The notes beneath the pieces were generated by a model. The model was not told the DNA's origin. It saw only the letters and a program-made list of their open reading frames with translations, and ran no database searches. A program made the position numbers and the translations under genes. DNA of 64,000 bases from Ceratorhiza oryzae-sativae (lineage: Eukaryota; Basidiomycota; Agaricomycetes; Cantharellales; Ceratobasidiaceae), in the NCBI GenBank assembly GCA_030998015.1, contig JARWMV010000233.1:992001-1056000 (forward strand), written 5' to 3'. Below are positions 1-13,190 of this stretch, piece after piece. Positions within the stretch are counted from its first letter, which is position 1, and every line of letters starts with the position of its first letter.

Positions 1-14
1 TTAGAATACCCACT

Positions 15-3000
15 ATGAGAGCTGGAGCGAGTAGGCGTCACCACCCTACTCTGCAACACATCCCCGATGAGCTCGAGGATGGAGACGACGAGCAAGAAGG
101 TGGATCCCAATACCAGCCGGCTTATACACCCACTAGCACCTCATCTAGTCTCCGCCACAATTCGTTTTCACCTTCTGCATCCAACTCGAACAGCTCACGC
201 TTCAAATTACGTTCGACGAGCTCTTACTCGACCTCGTCAATCGCTGCAACAGGCGTAACGTCTCCCAATGGACGGTTCGGCGCACGAACAAGCAACGGCA
301 CAAACGGCTCGGGGAGCATCTACACCCAATTCACGCGCAAGTACCGCGACAAGATCGCCGACGACGAATTATACGACCCCGATCGGGTATTTCAACATGG
401 GCTCAGTGGCCTCATCGATCAAGGAGACAGTGACGACGAGGATCCGACGAGCACCGCCAATTCCGCGTTTTCGACTGGGGGCCGGGATGATAATCTCCCA
501 GACAGTGACACGGAGGCGACGACCCCGGCTGATCGAGAACGGCTCGAATGGCAGACGATGCTTGTATCCGTGCTGGACAGCGAGGTGTTGAGGTCGGAGA
601 CGACGCGAATCGGACGCGCGCTTGAGCCAAGCGAAGAGGAGCGGAATGTTCAGCATGCGAATATCTGGTATGGGATTCGTGCTAGGTTGCATGGCCGGAC
701 GGAGGCGCAGGAGCGCGAGCGATTGAACGAGAAGCGATTGAGGCTTGTTGATCCAGTCTTGGACGACGTTCTCACATTTAGGTTGGGTGGCGAAGACCAG
801 GCGGAGGACCAACCGGAGATTTCTACTACCGAAGCGGTCAAGGCGATCAACGCGCTGTTGAAGCGACTAGAGAGGGCCGAGTCATTATATCCTACGTTAT
901 CGGCCATGCGGAATGCGAAGCCCAAGTGCGCCGAGCCAGAGTTTATCTCGCGAGTCGAAACGCTCATCCAGTGGATTAACATGTTCAACATGCTTTCTGG
1001 TGCAATATCAACGCTCCAGCGATGGACAGGAAGCGAAACGCTCGATGTGACTCTGCCAACTACTGCGGGTAGCGTTCCTCTTCGTCCATACCCACAAGAC
1101 GGGCTAGCCCCTACCATAGAGAAACCTGAGGCCACGTCGTTTGTCGAACGTATTCTCAAGGAAGACACCCTTCAACTCTCTTTCGAGAAAGGCGCGCTCC
1201 AGACCTTGAGTTCACTCATACAAAAGGCTCGGCAGATGTTTATTCTCAACGGTGGTCACATTCACGAGCTTAGGCTGCCGAGGCTTCAAAAGGAACTTGC
1301 TATGATCATTTCTTTCCCAACTAGACTCGTTAAAGAGACGATCAAAGTCCGCCTTGAACTTTCGCACAACGTTGTGGATCCCAATTTGCTGCAGCTCGAA
1401 CAGATGATGGAAAATTATCGGGTGTCTATCGCTCTAGCCTGCACTCTGAAACGGCAGTACGAGGCTCTTACTGCGCCTGATGCCGATCACTGGTGGGATG
1501 TCCCGTCGGGGATCGATGAAGACTATGGCAAGGTTATCTTGGAGGCTATGCGTATATTCTTTAGGCTCCTTAACCGCAAGCTGAAAAGCGGAGCCAAAGG
1601 TATTCATTTCAAGGAGACCGAGTTGCTCGAGGGGCACTGGGGTTTATTCGATGAGGTGGCGCTATCCCTTGATACTGGCTCGTTGATAGTTGCCGAACGA
1701 TTGTGGTGAGCGGAATTTCAGCGTACTCTGCCGTTGAATTAGACTGAATTCATTTGCAGTTCTTTGACAAACCGCTTCATGATCCGTACCACTGCCCATT
1801 TGGAGGAGCAGTTGCAATACCCTATGCAGTCCCAAAACCGTCCCAAGACCAAGCTACGGGAGGGGTTTTCTACTCTCAAGGAGCTCGAACAGCCAATGAC
1901 TCAACGTCAGCTCGATGGCTGGTATGGGAAGATTTTAGATGGTGTTAGATTGAGATATCGTAAACTGCAGCGGTTTGCTCGGTGAGTGTGTATTGGCTAG
2001 TCATCTGAAATTTTCCAATTGTATTCTGTTGTAGCGGCCTGTCTCAGCGGCTCTCGAACTCGGCCGAGTATAGTTTAGATGGTGCCAACCTGGAGTTTTT
2101 GATCAATACATTCGTGGACGCAGATTACTTTTTGACATATAGCGATTCGTTCCAATCCGAGGGTTGCTATATTGTTGCACATCCATCCCTACGAGATCGA
2201 CCAGAGCAGCTCAAAAACCTTTTGGCAAGAGCTTTCCATGTACAGGTTTTGGCTCCTGAGGATCCAACAGCGCCGGTCAATAAAACAAAATACCGAAATG
2301 GCGACGTTTCCGATACGGGAGAAGACGATGTCGATGGTGCTTCGACTCCTTTCGTCCTGGTCCTATCACCAGTTGAACCCTTCGTCTGGCACGGACTTGT
2401 GGTTGTGGTAAATGGTCTACCCCAGCTTGATCTCGAATTACCAACAAAACGGATACGCCTGATTTCCGACGGACTGCCCGGCAATCTTTTGCGAGCAAAG
2501 ACAACGTTTACCAACCTTTTCCAAGTCGCTGATGACGAGGGCTCGGGTTCGGAAATCTCGGACTATTCTCCACAGTGCGTTATTGAACAACTCGCGCACC
2601 TCCCCGCCGTCCAGCGCGAGATACGAAGGATTACTAAAGGGTCAAACAAACTCGCTGAGTCAATTGTGGCTTCGGTAAAAACGGTCAAGTCTGCGCTTGG
2701 AAACGCCGATGGGTCTCAAGAGTTGCTCGAAAATTGGTTCAAGCTCGCGTCGGACCAAGGGCAACACACTCTCAAGTACATGGACCGAGAAGAAGCAGTT
2801 GCCTTCAATAGGACTCTGGCAGGGCTGGCCATTGACTGGGTCGCGTTTATATGTGACAGCTGCGACCCTACTGATCGTAAAACCTTCCGCTGGGCTGTGT
2901 ATGCTCTCGAGTTCGCCATGAGTAGGACCCGAGGGCGAAACATTCTTCGCATCCCACAGGAAGAGTTTAGGCTTCTCCAGCGCAAGGTTTCGAGTTTAAT

Positions 3001-4579
3001 GACTCTACTCGTCAGCCACTTCGACCTCTTAGGGGCCCGCGCCAGTATCGAGCGCGAGAGGGAGGATCAGTTATTGAAGAAGGAGCGACTTATGCAGGCC
3101 ACTCAGCTTGACTATGATACCGAATCTTCCGACGCGTCTGACACGGCGCAGCGCCAAGCCTTGAAGGAGCATGACGAAACGACATCACGTAGGGCACGCG
3201 CGCACGCCTACAGGGAAGAAGTTCGGGCGGAACTCCAAGCGATTGAGCAAAGGAGGCAGGAGATTGAGGCGGAACAACATATGGTCGGGCGTGTGCTGAG
3301 TGTGGAACGACCAGAGGATCGATCTTTGGCAAACCTAGCGGCGTCGGCTTCCAATGTGTCTATGCGTTGGCAACAGGGGAGGTTCATTGGCGCTGGCGCA
3401 TTCGGCTCCGTTTATTGTGCGGTTAATCTAGACTCGGGAACTCTAATGGCCGTCAAGGAGGTTCGCTTCAAAGATCCATCAAGCATTTCCCAGCTCTACA
3501 AACAGGTGCGAGACGAACTAAGCGTAATGGAGATGCTGCATCATCCCAACATTGTCGAGTACTACGGAATCGAAGTTCATCGGGACAAGGTGTACATCTT
3601 TGAGGAATATTGCTCCGGGGGAAGTCTTGCGGATTCACTGAGTAGCGGGAGGATTGAGGACGAGACCGTGACGCAAGTGTATACCATGCAGTTGCTTGAA
3701 GGATTAGAATATTTGCACAAGATGGGTGTCATTCATCGGGATATCAAACCAGACAGTATGTTGATTAATCGGTCTTGCTATTTTCGTATCTAACCTCTAG
3801 CAGACCTACTGTTGGATCATACGGGTATGATCAAGTTTGCAGATTTCGGTGCTGCCAAAGTCCTGGCAAGGAACCACCGTTCTATTCAGTACAATCCTTC
3901 GCGCCATTCGACATGGAATCGGCCCTCTGCCACGCGCCAGGAGAAACAGCAGAATAGCTTGACTGGAACACCGATGTATATGGCTCCTGAAATCATCAAT
4001 AATGAGTCTGTGGGCCGTCACGGTGCGATGGATATATGGTCGATCGGGTGCGTTATACTCGAATGTTGTACAGGGCGAAAGCCGTGGCATAATCTGGACA
4101 ACGAGTGGTTCGTAACACACATTTGGCACCCGTAAACTTGCTCTGACCCACAATACCACCTCAGGGCTATCATGTTCCACATTGGACAAGCGAAGACCTC
4201 TCCACCACTACCGACGGCGGATCAGCTCTCTCTCCTCGGCATCGAATTCCTTGAGCAGTGCCTCGTCGTTGACGCTTATCTCCGACCTACTGCCACTGAC
4301 CTTCTGAACCATCCCTGGCTCATATCGTTCCGTGAGTATATGTCCGAATATGAAGCGGCGGCTCTTCCTACCCCGGCGCTCACGGCGACCACCTTGCCAA
4401 GTCTGTCATATGACATGACGCAAATGGCCCGGCAAGCAATGATTTTGGAGGAGCAGGAGATTCAAGAGATGGCGGCTGACTCACCAGAGCCCTCTCCCGA
4501 CGGTGGCATTGGTCCCGAATATATGCGTGAAATGGTTGCTCAAGCCGAAGAAAAACAGCAATACATCAATGGAAACTAG
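15..4579 (+). CDS. SSK2: SSK2/SSK22-type MAP kinase kinase kinase (HOG pathway)
   Basis: Five exons (15-1705, 1760-1981, 2035-3755, 3804-4107, 4165-4579) join in phase to give 1450 residues from the ATG at 15. The true start may lie further left, because bases 1-4 (TTAG) could be a splice acceptor. The first ~1075 residues are the long regulatory region of this family, with an acidic Ser-rich N-terminus and a charged coiled coil just before the kinase. The kinase domain spans about 1081-1355: glycine loop GAGAFG at ~1090, AVKEV lysine, HRDIKPDN at 1205-1212, DFG at 1225-1227, APEII, and a C-lobe ending in HPWL. Orthologues (SSK2/SSK22, Wis4, MEKK4) phosphorylate the Pbs2-type MAPKK in response to osmotic and oxidative stress, downstream of the Sln1-Ypd1-Ssk1 phosphorelay. 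The third intron splits the catalytic-loop Asn codon. Intron 4 uses a weak donor, GTTCGT. No damage is seen. The family call is secure; the choice of start is not. Confidence 0.88.
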
Positions 4580-4838
4580 TGTTATGTGTCTTATAATTTG
4601 CTGAAGATGCGCTCGGATGGGTATTTATATGTTCTATGACTTTTAACGACCTGCACATTTGTAACCGGAAGGCTTCATACACGATTAGCCGAGATTGTTG
4701 TACAGTATAATCGTATTTCACGTTAAACTGCTCAACAGTTGAAGTGTACAAAAGTAAAAGGGCAGGCTCAAATGAAACCTGGTGTGAAGACAAAAACAAA
4801 AACAACGAAAAAAGCTAAGAATTCAAGTTGGATCTCGC

Positions 4839-7498
4839 TCACTCAATCACCCAACGTTTGCCCATACCAACCTTGACGGATGGAGCGGTCTGGCTGCTTG
4901 TTGTTGAGCGAACGCTGGGGGCAGCATGGGAATGGTTTGACATGATACGCTCCAAATCCTGTTCAAACGGGTCCCGGACCGAGATAGTACTTCCACTGCT
5001 CGTCGACGCCATCGAACCCGAGCGATCATGCCCAAGCCGCTCGACCTCGAAATCATGATACGTCGGTGGGCGCGCAACGACGCGAGGTGGAGCCACGTTC
5101 AAGTGTGAATGTTCGCTGCTAGACGCGATGGAGCTAGGTCGTGAAACAAACGCGTCTGCAAACGTTGGAATTGCATTTTGGGTTGGGAAATCGACTTTTT
5201 CGCCCTTTTCTGGGTCGTAGGTCGGTTGGGCTGGGATAAAGTCGTTTTCTTCAGCTTCCTCCTCGAGCTTGACTGGAGGCAAACATATTAATGGGGTCGT
5301 CTCTACATGATGATCGAGGACGTACGATGTTTAGGGAAATCTTTGCCAAAGTTAAACCAACACACTATGCCCAGTCCAAACGCCAAAGCAGTGAGCGTCG
5401 CGGCGATAACAGAAATGAGCCGGAAGAACATCCAGGTCAAGAAAGTCAGGCGCCAGACGGTGCAAACGAACATTCCGGCCCACGCGACGATGAAGAGGGC
5501 AGAGAGCGTAAGAAAGGCGATCATGGTTTTGCGCATCTCGCGTCGGACTGCATACCACCCCTACAACATAGGTTAGCGGTTAGGTAAAGGTTCACTGAAA
5601 GGAGACATACCATCACCAGCCAAGGTCCCAACGCCTTTGGTAGCAGATTAGTGTACATACTAGTGAAGCACGGCATGTAATACTCACAATCAACTGAATA
5701 ATAACGATCGTCTTGTACAGGGTAGCCAGCGAACTCTCGCCAGCTATAGTTGCCCCCCAAAAATCAGTATGTGCATCCTGAGTTCTAATCCAAGCGCACT
5801 CACCAGATGGACCATGGTACAACTCCTCGAGCCAGAGGGCAATCGACACAATCAAGAAGAACAAGCTCAACTGGATTACAATGCCAAGGGAGAGCACGAG
5901 CTTGTAGATCCTGTTAATCTCAAGCGATGCACCAACGCGCTTGAAGGTTAGCCAGCCGAATGTCTGTATACGAGATTTAGTTCAAGGTGGATGTATGCGG
6001 AGCTGTGAGTTCAGCGACATACCTTGAGAAGCCTCCAAGACATGTACGCAGACAGGAGGAGCACGACAACATTCAAGACGAGTACTGGGATCTGTGCAAT
6101 GCAATCAGGTTTTGTGCAGATTGGTCGCAGAAACATTGCCCTTACCTCTGCATTGGCACGAGCCCTCCAATAGGTAGGCAACAAGTTCACGCCCCCACAT
6201 GCTCCGTGCGTCGTAACTCGGTTGAATTCGAAGCGAAAGTTGGCGGTATGGACAATTTGGAAAACCGACCAGGCAGTAACAAGGATGTGGGTCACAAAGG
6301 CAGCAATGATGTGCGGAACGGATTCATTTAGAAGCTAGCATAAAAATATTAGTTGGACAAATTAGGTTCTACACTAAAAATACGCACCGCAACGATGGAC
6401 ATTCCGAGTACCCAAAATTGAAACCCGATAAATACCGCATCCTCACGTTGGGTGTTCCACAACCTATGCGGCCGATCAGCCGATATTGTGTCTAAACTAT
6501 GAGACGCTTACTTTTGCAATGGCCACTGTAAAACTTCGACACAGACACTTGAGATGAACGCTTCATCCGACTCGTGGTTTCCCGATCCGGCATGATTGTC
6601 CAGCTTTAGTCCATTGAGTTGGACGCCCATAAATGTACCGTTGAATTGAGAGAACACCGGGGTGAGGCTAAGGTCCCGGCGAGAAAGCATGTGTGGTCTA
6701 GATGACCCTGGAAAGTGGCTGGGGATGTACATACGCTTGGCGGGACCGACGCGGGTGACCGGGGATCCACCTGGGGCGAGGGGGTCGACGGAGCGGGGGC
6801 AGAGGGGGTAGGGGGAGGCAAGACAGCTGTGACTGAAACGACGAAGTGATGATTGTCGGTGCTGCAATAGAGCTTGAAGTCGAGCGGGAGGTTGTCGACG
6901 GGGATTGGACAACGACATTGGTTGCCGGCGAGGGGACAACCTCGTTGCTTGTGCTCGTCGGCGCAGTACGCGTAAATGTAGCCGTCGAGAGAGGTCGACT
7001 GCTAGGAGCTGTCGAGGGAATCACGGAAGAGGTAGAGGCCAAAGTAGGCGAGCTCACGGTAGTGAGCATCGTCATGTTCGCATAAGAATAATCTGGGTAT
7101 CCTCCGAATGCGTCTGGCGCCACCTTTCCTGCCCAAACCATTCGACAAGGGGTATTCCCAGTGCTCCCAGGCATGCCGGTGCAGGACCGCAGAGGCCCAC
7201 CCTTGGTGAGTACCGCAAAGCCAGACTTGGTGTTGGGGTCTGCGGCCGCGATATGAGCAATGACACTGGCGGCTTGGGTGTTGGTGTAGAGCGCGCTAAT
7301 TTGGAAGATAACTTGAACAAAGCAATGAATGAGGGCGACGGCAAAGTAGATAGTAGTCAGACGAGAAAAAGTGAGTCGATCCCACTGGATACCACCACGT
7401 CAATATGATAAACAGTTCCGAGGGGTGTCGGCAGCACTTACCACAAGCCTAATGTTGGCTGGCAGAGGGACATAGTTCCAGAGTTGCTTGACCCGCAT
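4839..7498 (-). CDS. Polytopic membrane protein with Ser/Thr-rich luminal region, family not recognised
   Basis: Splicing on the minus strand begins with the 19-residue exon 7498-7442, whose product starts MRVKQLWNYVPLPANIRLV. It continues through about eight more exons to a stop at 4839. I count eight hydrophobic segments: TM1 near residues 30-55, then a Ser/Thr/Pro-rich loop of about 150 residues (an intron of 37 or 84 nt near 6698-6734 leaves its length uncertain), then seven closely spaced segments coded between about 6470 and 5310. The ~145-residue C-terminal tail is hydrophilic, acidic and Ser-rich, as expected of a cytosolic regulatory tail. The loop after TM1 has Cys residues and N-glycosylation sequons, so it is probably extracellular. 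The 1+7 layout recalls receptor-like proteins, but I recognise no family motif and assign no function. Its start faces the dynactin gene across 483 bp, so the two may share an upstream region. Confidence 0.75.
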
Positions 7499-7981
7499 AT
7501 TTTTCTCAACTTGCAAACACTGCAGACGATTAGCAACCCGTCGCGATTCCTTGGCTGGAACTCACAAGAAACTCGGACTGAAAGTGCCGCTAGGGCTGGC
7601 TATTGCAGACCAGAAAAAAGGCGTCGACGCAGGACGGTCCAGCCGCAAAGGTAAAAAGAAAGTCGACGAAGGGAGTGAAGGAAGAAAAAGAGAGAGTACG
7701 AACAGGAACGGGTGACTCGGATATAATTATCGTCGTCGCAAAGGCCAAACCCCAGGCGAACGATTCTCGCAGATCACACGTTCCGTGGGCTGTTCTCCCG
7801 CGTCGTCATGCTACCGGCGCCTGATCACACCCATCCAGCTAGTCCGCCGGTTGATCGTTCACCGCATCAGCCATGAGCGACATTTGATGACACTTTAGTT
7901 TGACAAACAGCAATATATTGTCGTCAAGTCGCGACACACCTTCCACGAGGCAGAGCGGTTTGCCACCCACCACGTTTAGCT
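7499..7981. other. Divergent intergenic region
   Basis: This stretch separates the start of the minus-strand membrane protein from the start of the dynactin p27 gene, so both upstream regions lie here. I see no RNA gene or repeat in it. Short ORFs present are AG-rich and lack codon structure. Confidence 0.5.
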
Positions 7982-8740
7982 ATGCCCCCCATGTGAGACA
8001 TTCTTCGTTATTGACCCCAACACTTCAACTCACGCCCGAATCCCAGAAAGGATAAATTTACCATTCACTCCAAGGCTGTGGTATGTCTGGATGTTGACCT
8101 TAAGGGGGATGTTACCATCGGCTCAGGTGCGTTCTTCAAATTTGTTATGAGTTGGAATACAGCAGAATACCCAACCCTACTGTGACGAGAACAGGCACTA
8201 TCGTGCATCCCAAGGCCACTATATTTGCCATGGCAGGTCCGATAGTTATCGGCGCAGGATGCATTATCGAGGAAGCTGTCATCATTGTCAACAGGTTCAT
8301 AGCCACGCCATCCTTCACAACGCTTGCACACTTCTAACCCGCTTGCTAGGCGAAAGGAAGTCATGCGTATTGGAGATGCGAACCTCCTTGAAATTGGTTG
8401 TCGTGAGTTACTCATACATTCCAATTGTCCAAACTCAAAATGCGACACAGGTGTCGAATGCCCTTCGATTGGAGAGATGAATACTATTGGCGCACGCGCT
8501 CGGATACACCATACCGTCCGACTCACAAACTACTGCAACATCGGAGCAGGGTGTATGGTTGTTCCTTCAGAAGACGAGGTGCTTGACGAGTACACCGTCA
8601 TTTATGGCCCGACGGCGGAACGCAGAACATGGAGCGGACGCGGAAAGATTCAGGAGGCCGACCTGAGACAGAAACACGTTGAGTATCTACGTGAGATGTT
8701 GCCCAAGTTCAATCGCCTACGTCGCACAGAAAGTGCGTGA
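7982..8740 (+). CDS. DCTN6: Dynactin subunit 6 (p27), left-handed beta-helix protein
   Basis: Five exons (7982-7992, 8047-8126, 8195-8294, 8350-8402, 8451-8740) encode 177 residues. The first exon holds only 11 coding bases (MPP plus two bases of an Ile codon); it was chosen because the downstream frame has a stop at 8012 and no ATG, and the splice gives the expected start MPPIKDKFTIHSKAVV. Hexapeptide repeats of the left-handed beta-helix are visible (VTIGSGTIVHPKA, IVIGAGCIIEEAVIIV, PSIGEMNTIGARARI, CNIGAGCMV). A basic helical C-terminus follows (RQKHVEYLREMLPKFNRLRR). p27 pairs with p25 in the pointed-end complex of dynactin, the dynein cofactor, and helps select endosomal cargo. The gene runs convergently into the dynein heavy-chain tail gene, with 232 bp between the stop codons, which puts two parts of one transport machine side by side. 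It appears intact. Confidence 0.88.
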
Positions 8741-8972
8741 TGGTTAGGATACATTTTTAGATGATTTCCCGGGGCCTGGGGCCACTCTACACGCAGCTAA
8801 TGTATAATATTGTACTGATGTATCCATGCACGGGTATCAAGTAGCCATCGCTGTCATAAAAGACATCAAGGAAGAAAAACTAAAACAGCAAACGAGGGAA
8901 CTACAAAAGAGCAAGGAGAAAGAGAAATCAAGGATCGACTGTAACATTCCCGCCCAACATACACAACGCGCA
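8741..8972. other. Convergent 3' intergenic region
   Basis: These 232 bp hold the 3' ends of the dynactin p27 gene (+) and the dynein tail gene (-). The interval is too short to hide the roughly 3,000 codons of a dynein motor, which supports the view that the dynein gene really ends at 8973. Confidence 0.6.
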
Positions 8973-11900
8973 CTAGAACCGCATACTCTGCTGCTCCATA
9001 TCATGCCGTGCCTTGGTAATTGCTGCATGCATCTCCTTCATCTCGTTGGCTAGTTTCACACCGAACCTCTGTAGAATATCCCTTTGCCACGAGTCGTACT
9101 TGGCGTTTACCCGCGCTTGAACCTGCTCATAGTCAATCACACATACGCCAAAGCTCCTCTGAGTCTCGGAATTGTCAAAGGTTTGGCGAGTGCGCTTGAT
9201 CTCGATCAAGAGCTGTTGCCAATTCGCCAGCGAGTCGCCTAGGCGTGCAAAAACGCTCTCGGCTTCGAGATCCCAGAGCGATTGGAATTGGAGCCATTTG
9301 CCGACATATTCCTTGACTTGTTGAACCTTGGTCTCGATGAGATTAAACGGTCGCACGAGTGTCGATTCGTTTAGTTGTGTCAACTGAATAACAGGCCTAT
9401 AATTAGCTGCAATTTACAGCCGAGCCAGAACCACCTACCAGACCCGTGTATGTGGTGTCTGTCATGGCCCCTCCCTGCATCTGGAGTCCAATCTCGTACC
9501 TGGAACTCTGAATTCTGCGCAGCCTACAAACGACGCCTGTCCATCGAACAAACTTCAGTACCCTGTTCAGCCTGATCCGCTCCAGCCTGGAGACGCACCT
9601 AGCCATGTATGCAACTGCCGTATCCAAATGTCCCGTGCATACTCGATTGGAGGATCCAAGAAAATCACCTGGTTCTGAATCCGAATCTCATGCACAATTG
9701 GCTTGAGCGTTAAGTTGCCTTCGATGGCCTGCAAACACCTTTCAGCACTAATGCACATATCTAAGCAAGCGAAACACCTTTTCATCCTTTCTCCTCTCCG
9801 CACGCTTCTTCATCGTCGCATCTCGGATGACACCAACCTCCCGTCGAATTTCTTCATCTTCAACACGATCGAACGTAGCACACCATAATTGGATGACGTG
9901 AGTGAGTCGAGTGAGGAGAATACTTTCGATCTTGGCGTCGAGCTCAGCCACCCAGTTGTCTAAATTTGCATACCCCTCGAGGTTCAGTTGGTCAATCTTT
10001 GGAGATAAATCAGTCTTTTTGAACTATAATGCAAGAGCACGAATGACTTACAGCGGCCTGGACTTTGCCTATCAGCTCAGAGAACGCTTCGGCGGTAAAC
10101 GGGCAAGTTGCTAGCTCATCGACTACTCTAGTGATTTCCTTGTATACATCGATGAGTGAGTTGGTCTTGTCCTATTTTGAGATGCGCGATTAGTGCAAAC
10201 ATGTCGGGTCAGGTTTGCTATGAAGCTAACCTGCAAGATCGACACGGCACTCGCAAACTCGCGTACAAACGCAACTTGTCTGTTTTCTCGTCCATCCAGA
10301 CCTGCGGCGGCATGGAACCTATGTGTATCGTATGCGTTCACAAAGTAATCCCAACGCAAGGCCATCCCTATGCCACAGCGTAAACCAACTCCACTCCTTA
10401 AATAAACGGAAACTCGTACCTCGTGTGATCATTCTCTGGACCTCGTTCCGATATTCAGCCACAAGCATTTCAATGCCCTTGTTTGCGTCGACTAGGTCAA
10501 GTGTCTGTCCATATGTCCGTACAGTCTCCATCAAGCTGACAGCATGGGGGTAAACCCTCTTGGCTTCCTTCGCCATGTTCCCAATAGTATGCGGTACTTG
10601 GAAATTCAGCCACAGCAGGTTGCGGACCTCCTTGAACAACGTAATGATTTGCGGATCGAAATTAACTGCAAGCTGGAACCCGCCAGCCCGGAGTCTGACA
10701 ATCTCAAATAGTCGGCCACCGATGTTCATGTCCCGACGATTAATGTCATGCAGCCAGGCCTCATAAATCGGTCGCGTGTCGAGCTTCTTGCGGAAAGAGG
10801 TTGACTCGGCTTGCAGCTTCTGACCCTCAGCATAGAGCTCCCATGATTTACCGAGTACGTCTTGCACGCGAGTCATGTAAGTATTCAGTTGACGCTCAAT
10901 CTGACGAGCCCAGATAATTGTGCCTGCAATGGGCGGCAGGTCGCGCATCTGGGACATGTGGTATGCTTCCGAGTATCTGTATTGAGTTTTGAACTGGTGG
11001 TCTTTCTGGTCAACACAACAACCTCTGAAGCCAAGTAGGGACATACTTTGTCATGTAAGCGTTTGATGTCGTCCTTAACAGACTCGATGAGCTGAGTTTG
11101 GTACTCTTGGATAGCACCACGAATCTATCAACCGTTGAGTTCTTCAGATCACAGACCAAGGGCGAGCAGCCTACCTTCGGTCGCACAAAAAGGGCATTGA
11201 ACTTGGAAAACACACGGAACATTTCGTTGGCATTCCGTGCGGTAGCGAGTCGGTCACGCAACCGAGAAATGATCTGATTCTCCACACGAGCCACGCGTTC
11301 GTTGTACGCGTTTTCTGCGGTGACCCATATCTCGGTACCCTCTGCATAGTAGGAAGGAATAAGCAAAAAGGTATGGGAGGGACGAAGCTTTTACCAGTTG
11401 ACACATCCAAGACATCAATGCTCTTGACGATTTCATATGCTTCTTTCACTTCCTCTTCCATGTCCATCCCACCCACGTCTTTTCCAACGCCGCCCAATCC
11501 CTTCGTGGGGCCGGTCATAACAGCAAGTTGCTCATGCTGCTTCCTCCAGTCCCTCAAGTATCGTGTACGCTCCATTAGCTTCGCGTGTGCAGGCTGCACT
11601 TTGATCGGTATGAACTTTTCAGACCGACGACGCGTAACTTCGCGCGCGACATTTGTAAACTCTTTGATCAAGTCATCCCATGTCCGGAATATTTCTTGGG
11701 TTTGTTTGAGCAGACGATCGAACGTTTCGTAGGGGGCGTAGGGAAGGCGATGGGAGGTAAGGACGCGCAGGAGCTGGTCGTTGAAATCGCGAGAGATGGC
11801 CTCTACAAGCGGGAGTGCGCGTCGGATGGGATACGGACTGACATTTAGGTCAGTAGGGTAGCCCTGCATACTAGGACAATATAACATACGAGAGACGCAG

Positions 11901-13190
11901 CTTCCTGTTAATATGCCCAAAGACCTGGACAAGAGCATCGTGTATTTTGTCCAAATCCGTCGCAGACAACAGCTCGTTGAGTGGAAACTCCTTCATCAGC
12001 TGGTTGTACTTGTGCACAATATCCGTCGCTTCCTTCAATCCTGTGTCCGCAATAAAGCTAACGGTTGCTCGGAATCGCTTCGCGTTACGAAGGCACTCCA
12101 TCACGAGCTGAACTTCATCTCCTCGAAGCTGAGTTTCGATTCCTTCCAAAGCACGTTCAAGGCTGAGCCAAAAGTTGATTTCTTGGGAGGCCGTTCCAGA
12201 TGAGACGTCTCGTGTGAGTTTAGTAACCCCTTGTATGGATTTTATCCAAGTGTTTACGTGAGCTTGGAGAGTGTTGAGGAATGTGCTATCGTTGAGCGTG
12301 TTGCTGGGGATGAGGTCGATGTGCACGGGGATGTTATTCGCATGTGCCTATAGAAATGATTGGAAAATGGATAAAAGTAGTTGCAGCATTGTACTAACAT
12401 GATCGACGGCTTTTTGAATGACTGGATGGATCACAAGGTGAGTTTCTGGGATCTCGACGTTTTGCTGCAGATGCAACAGAGAGAGCTCTAGTTCCGCAAA
12501 CTTCTTCTTCGTGACGGGGATTCCTGGCATCATGCATCTAAATAGTGGTCCCACTGATAGCTGAAAATCCAGACCTACCCATCTTTCCATCTCCATCCTT
12601 ACCGCTCCCACGTGCACCCACAAAAGCGTCGAACCAAGGCTTGACAGCTTGGCTGACAACTGCGTGTAAACTCTCATAAGGCGTCTCGTCTCCTCCAAAA
12701 AGATTGAGAATATGCAGTTGTGGCGCAAGCGGGAGTAGAGTATCCAGTGTCGGTGTCCGCTTGATTAGGGCCAACGTTGTCACATTGCTAGAGGTATATT
12801 GAAGCTGCGGCGTAAGCGTATAAGTATAGGAAGGAGGTGTCTCTTCTGTGAAAACGCAAATGTCTGGTAACCCAAGGGCTTAGCATGTGCCGACAAATAC
12901 TTACCGTCGATATCACCTCTCCTCGTCTTCATGATATAAATCGCCTCAGTACCCTCTGAAGCAAAACGTGTCGCCCGTTCATCAAATTCTGAATCAAACA
13001 GCGTCGACTCTAGTTCGTCGATGGTGGCTCCAAGCACCGGAGGAAGCAAAGCAGTAAGATAGGTGCGAAATGCAACAGGGTCGAATGATGGAGCTGAGGC
13101 CGGTGTTACGGGCAGAGTCGCGTCCAAATTCAGCAGCGGCGTGCCGTTGGCGCCGTTCAAGTATAGATCTGGGGACTCGACCGTCGCCAT
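8973..13190 (-). CDS. dhc1: Cytoplasmic dynein heavy chain, N-terminal tail only (split gene)
   Basis: A many-exon minus-strand gene from ATG 13190 to TAG 8973-8975 encodes roughly 1,230 residues. The sequence matches the tail (DHC_N1) of cytoplasmic dynein heavy chain along its length, with blocks such as [41 protein letters not shown] [20 protein letters not shown], and [17 protein letters not shown]. It stops at [13 protein letters not shown], close to where the linker of a full-length chain begins. None of the motor is present: no AAA modules, no Walker motifs, no stalk. The next gene starts 232 bp away, so the chain is not simply interrupted by an intron. In Agaricomycetes the dynein heavy chain is known to be encoded by two genes, with the N-terminal product giving dimerisation and cargo binding and a second gene giving the motor. 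This gene fits the first half. The coding sequence reads through cleanly, with a strong intron near 12864-12905 restoring the frame after the first exon. Confidence 0.85.

Noticed and set aside
6846..7085. Plus-strand ORF rich in Val/Glu/Gly
   Set aside because: It is antisense to the Ser/Thr-rich loop of the membrane protein; the composition is the mirror of those codons.
8973..8975. Dynein stop as a sequencing artefact with the motor further on
   Set aside because: The DNA beyond it belongs to the convergent dynactin gene in the opposite strand, and no AAA-module sequence is found in the window.
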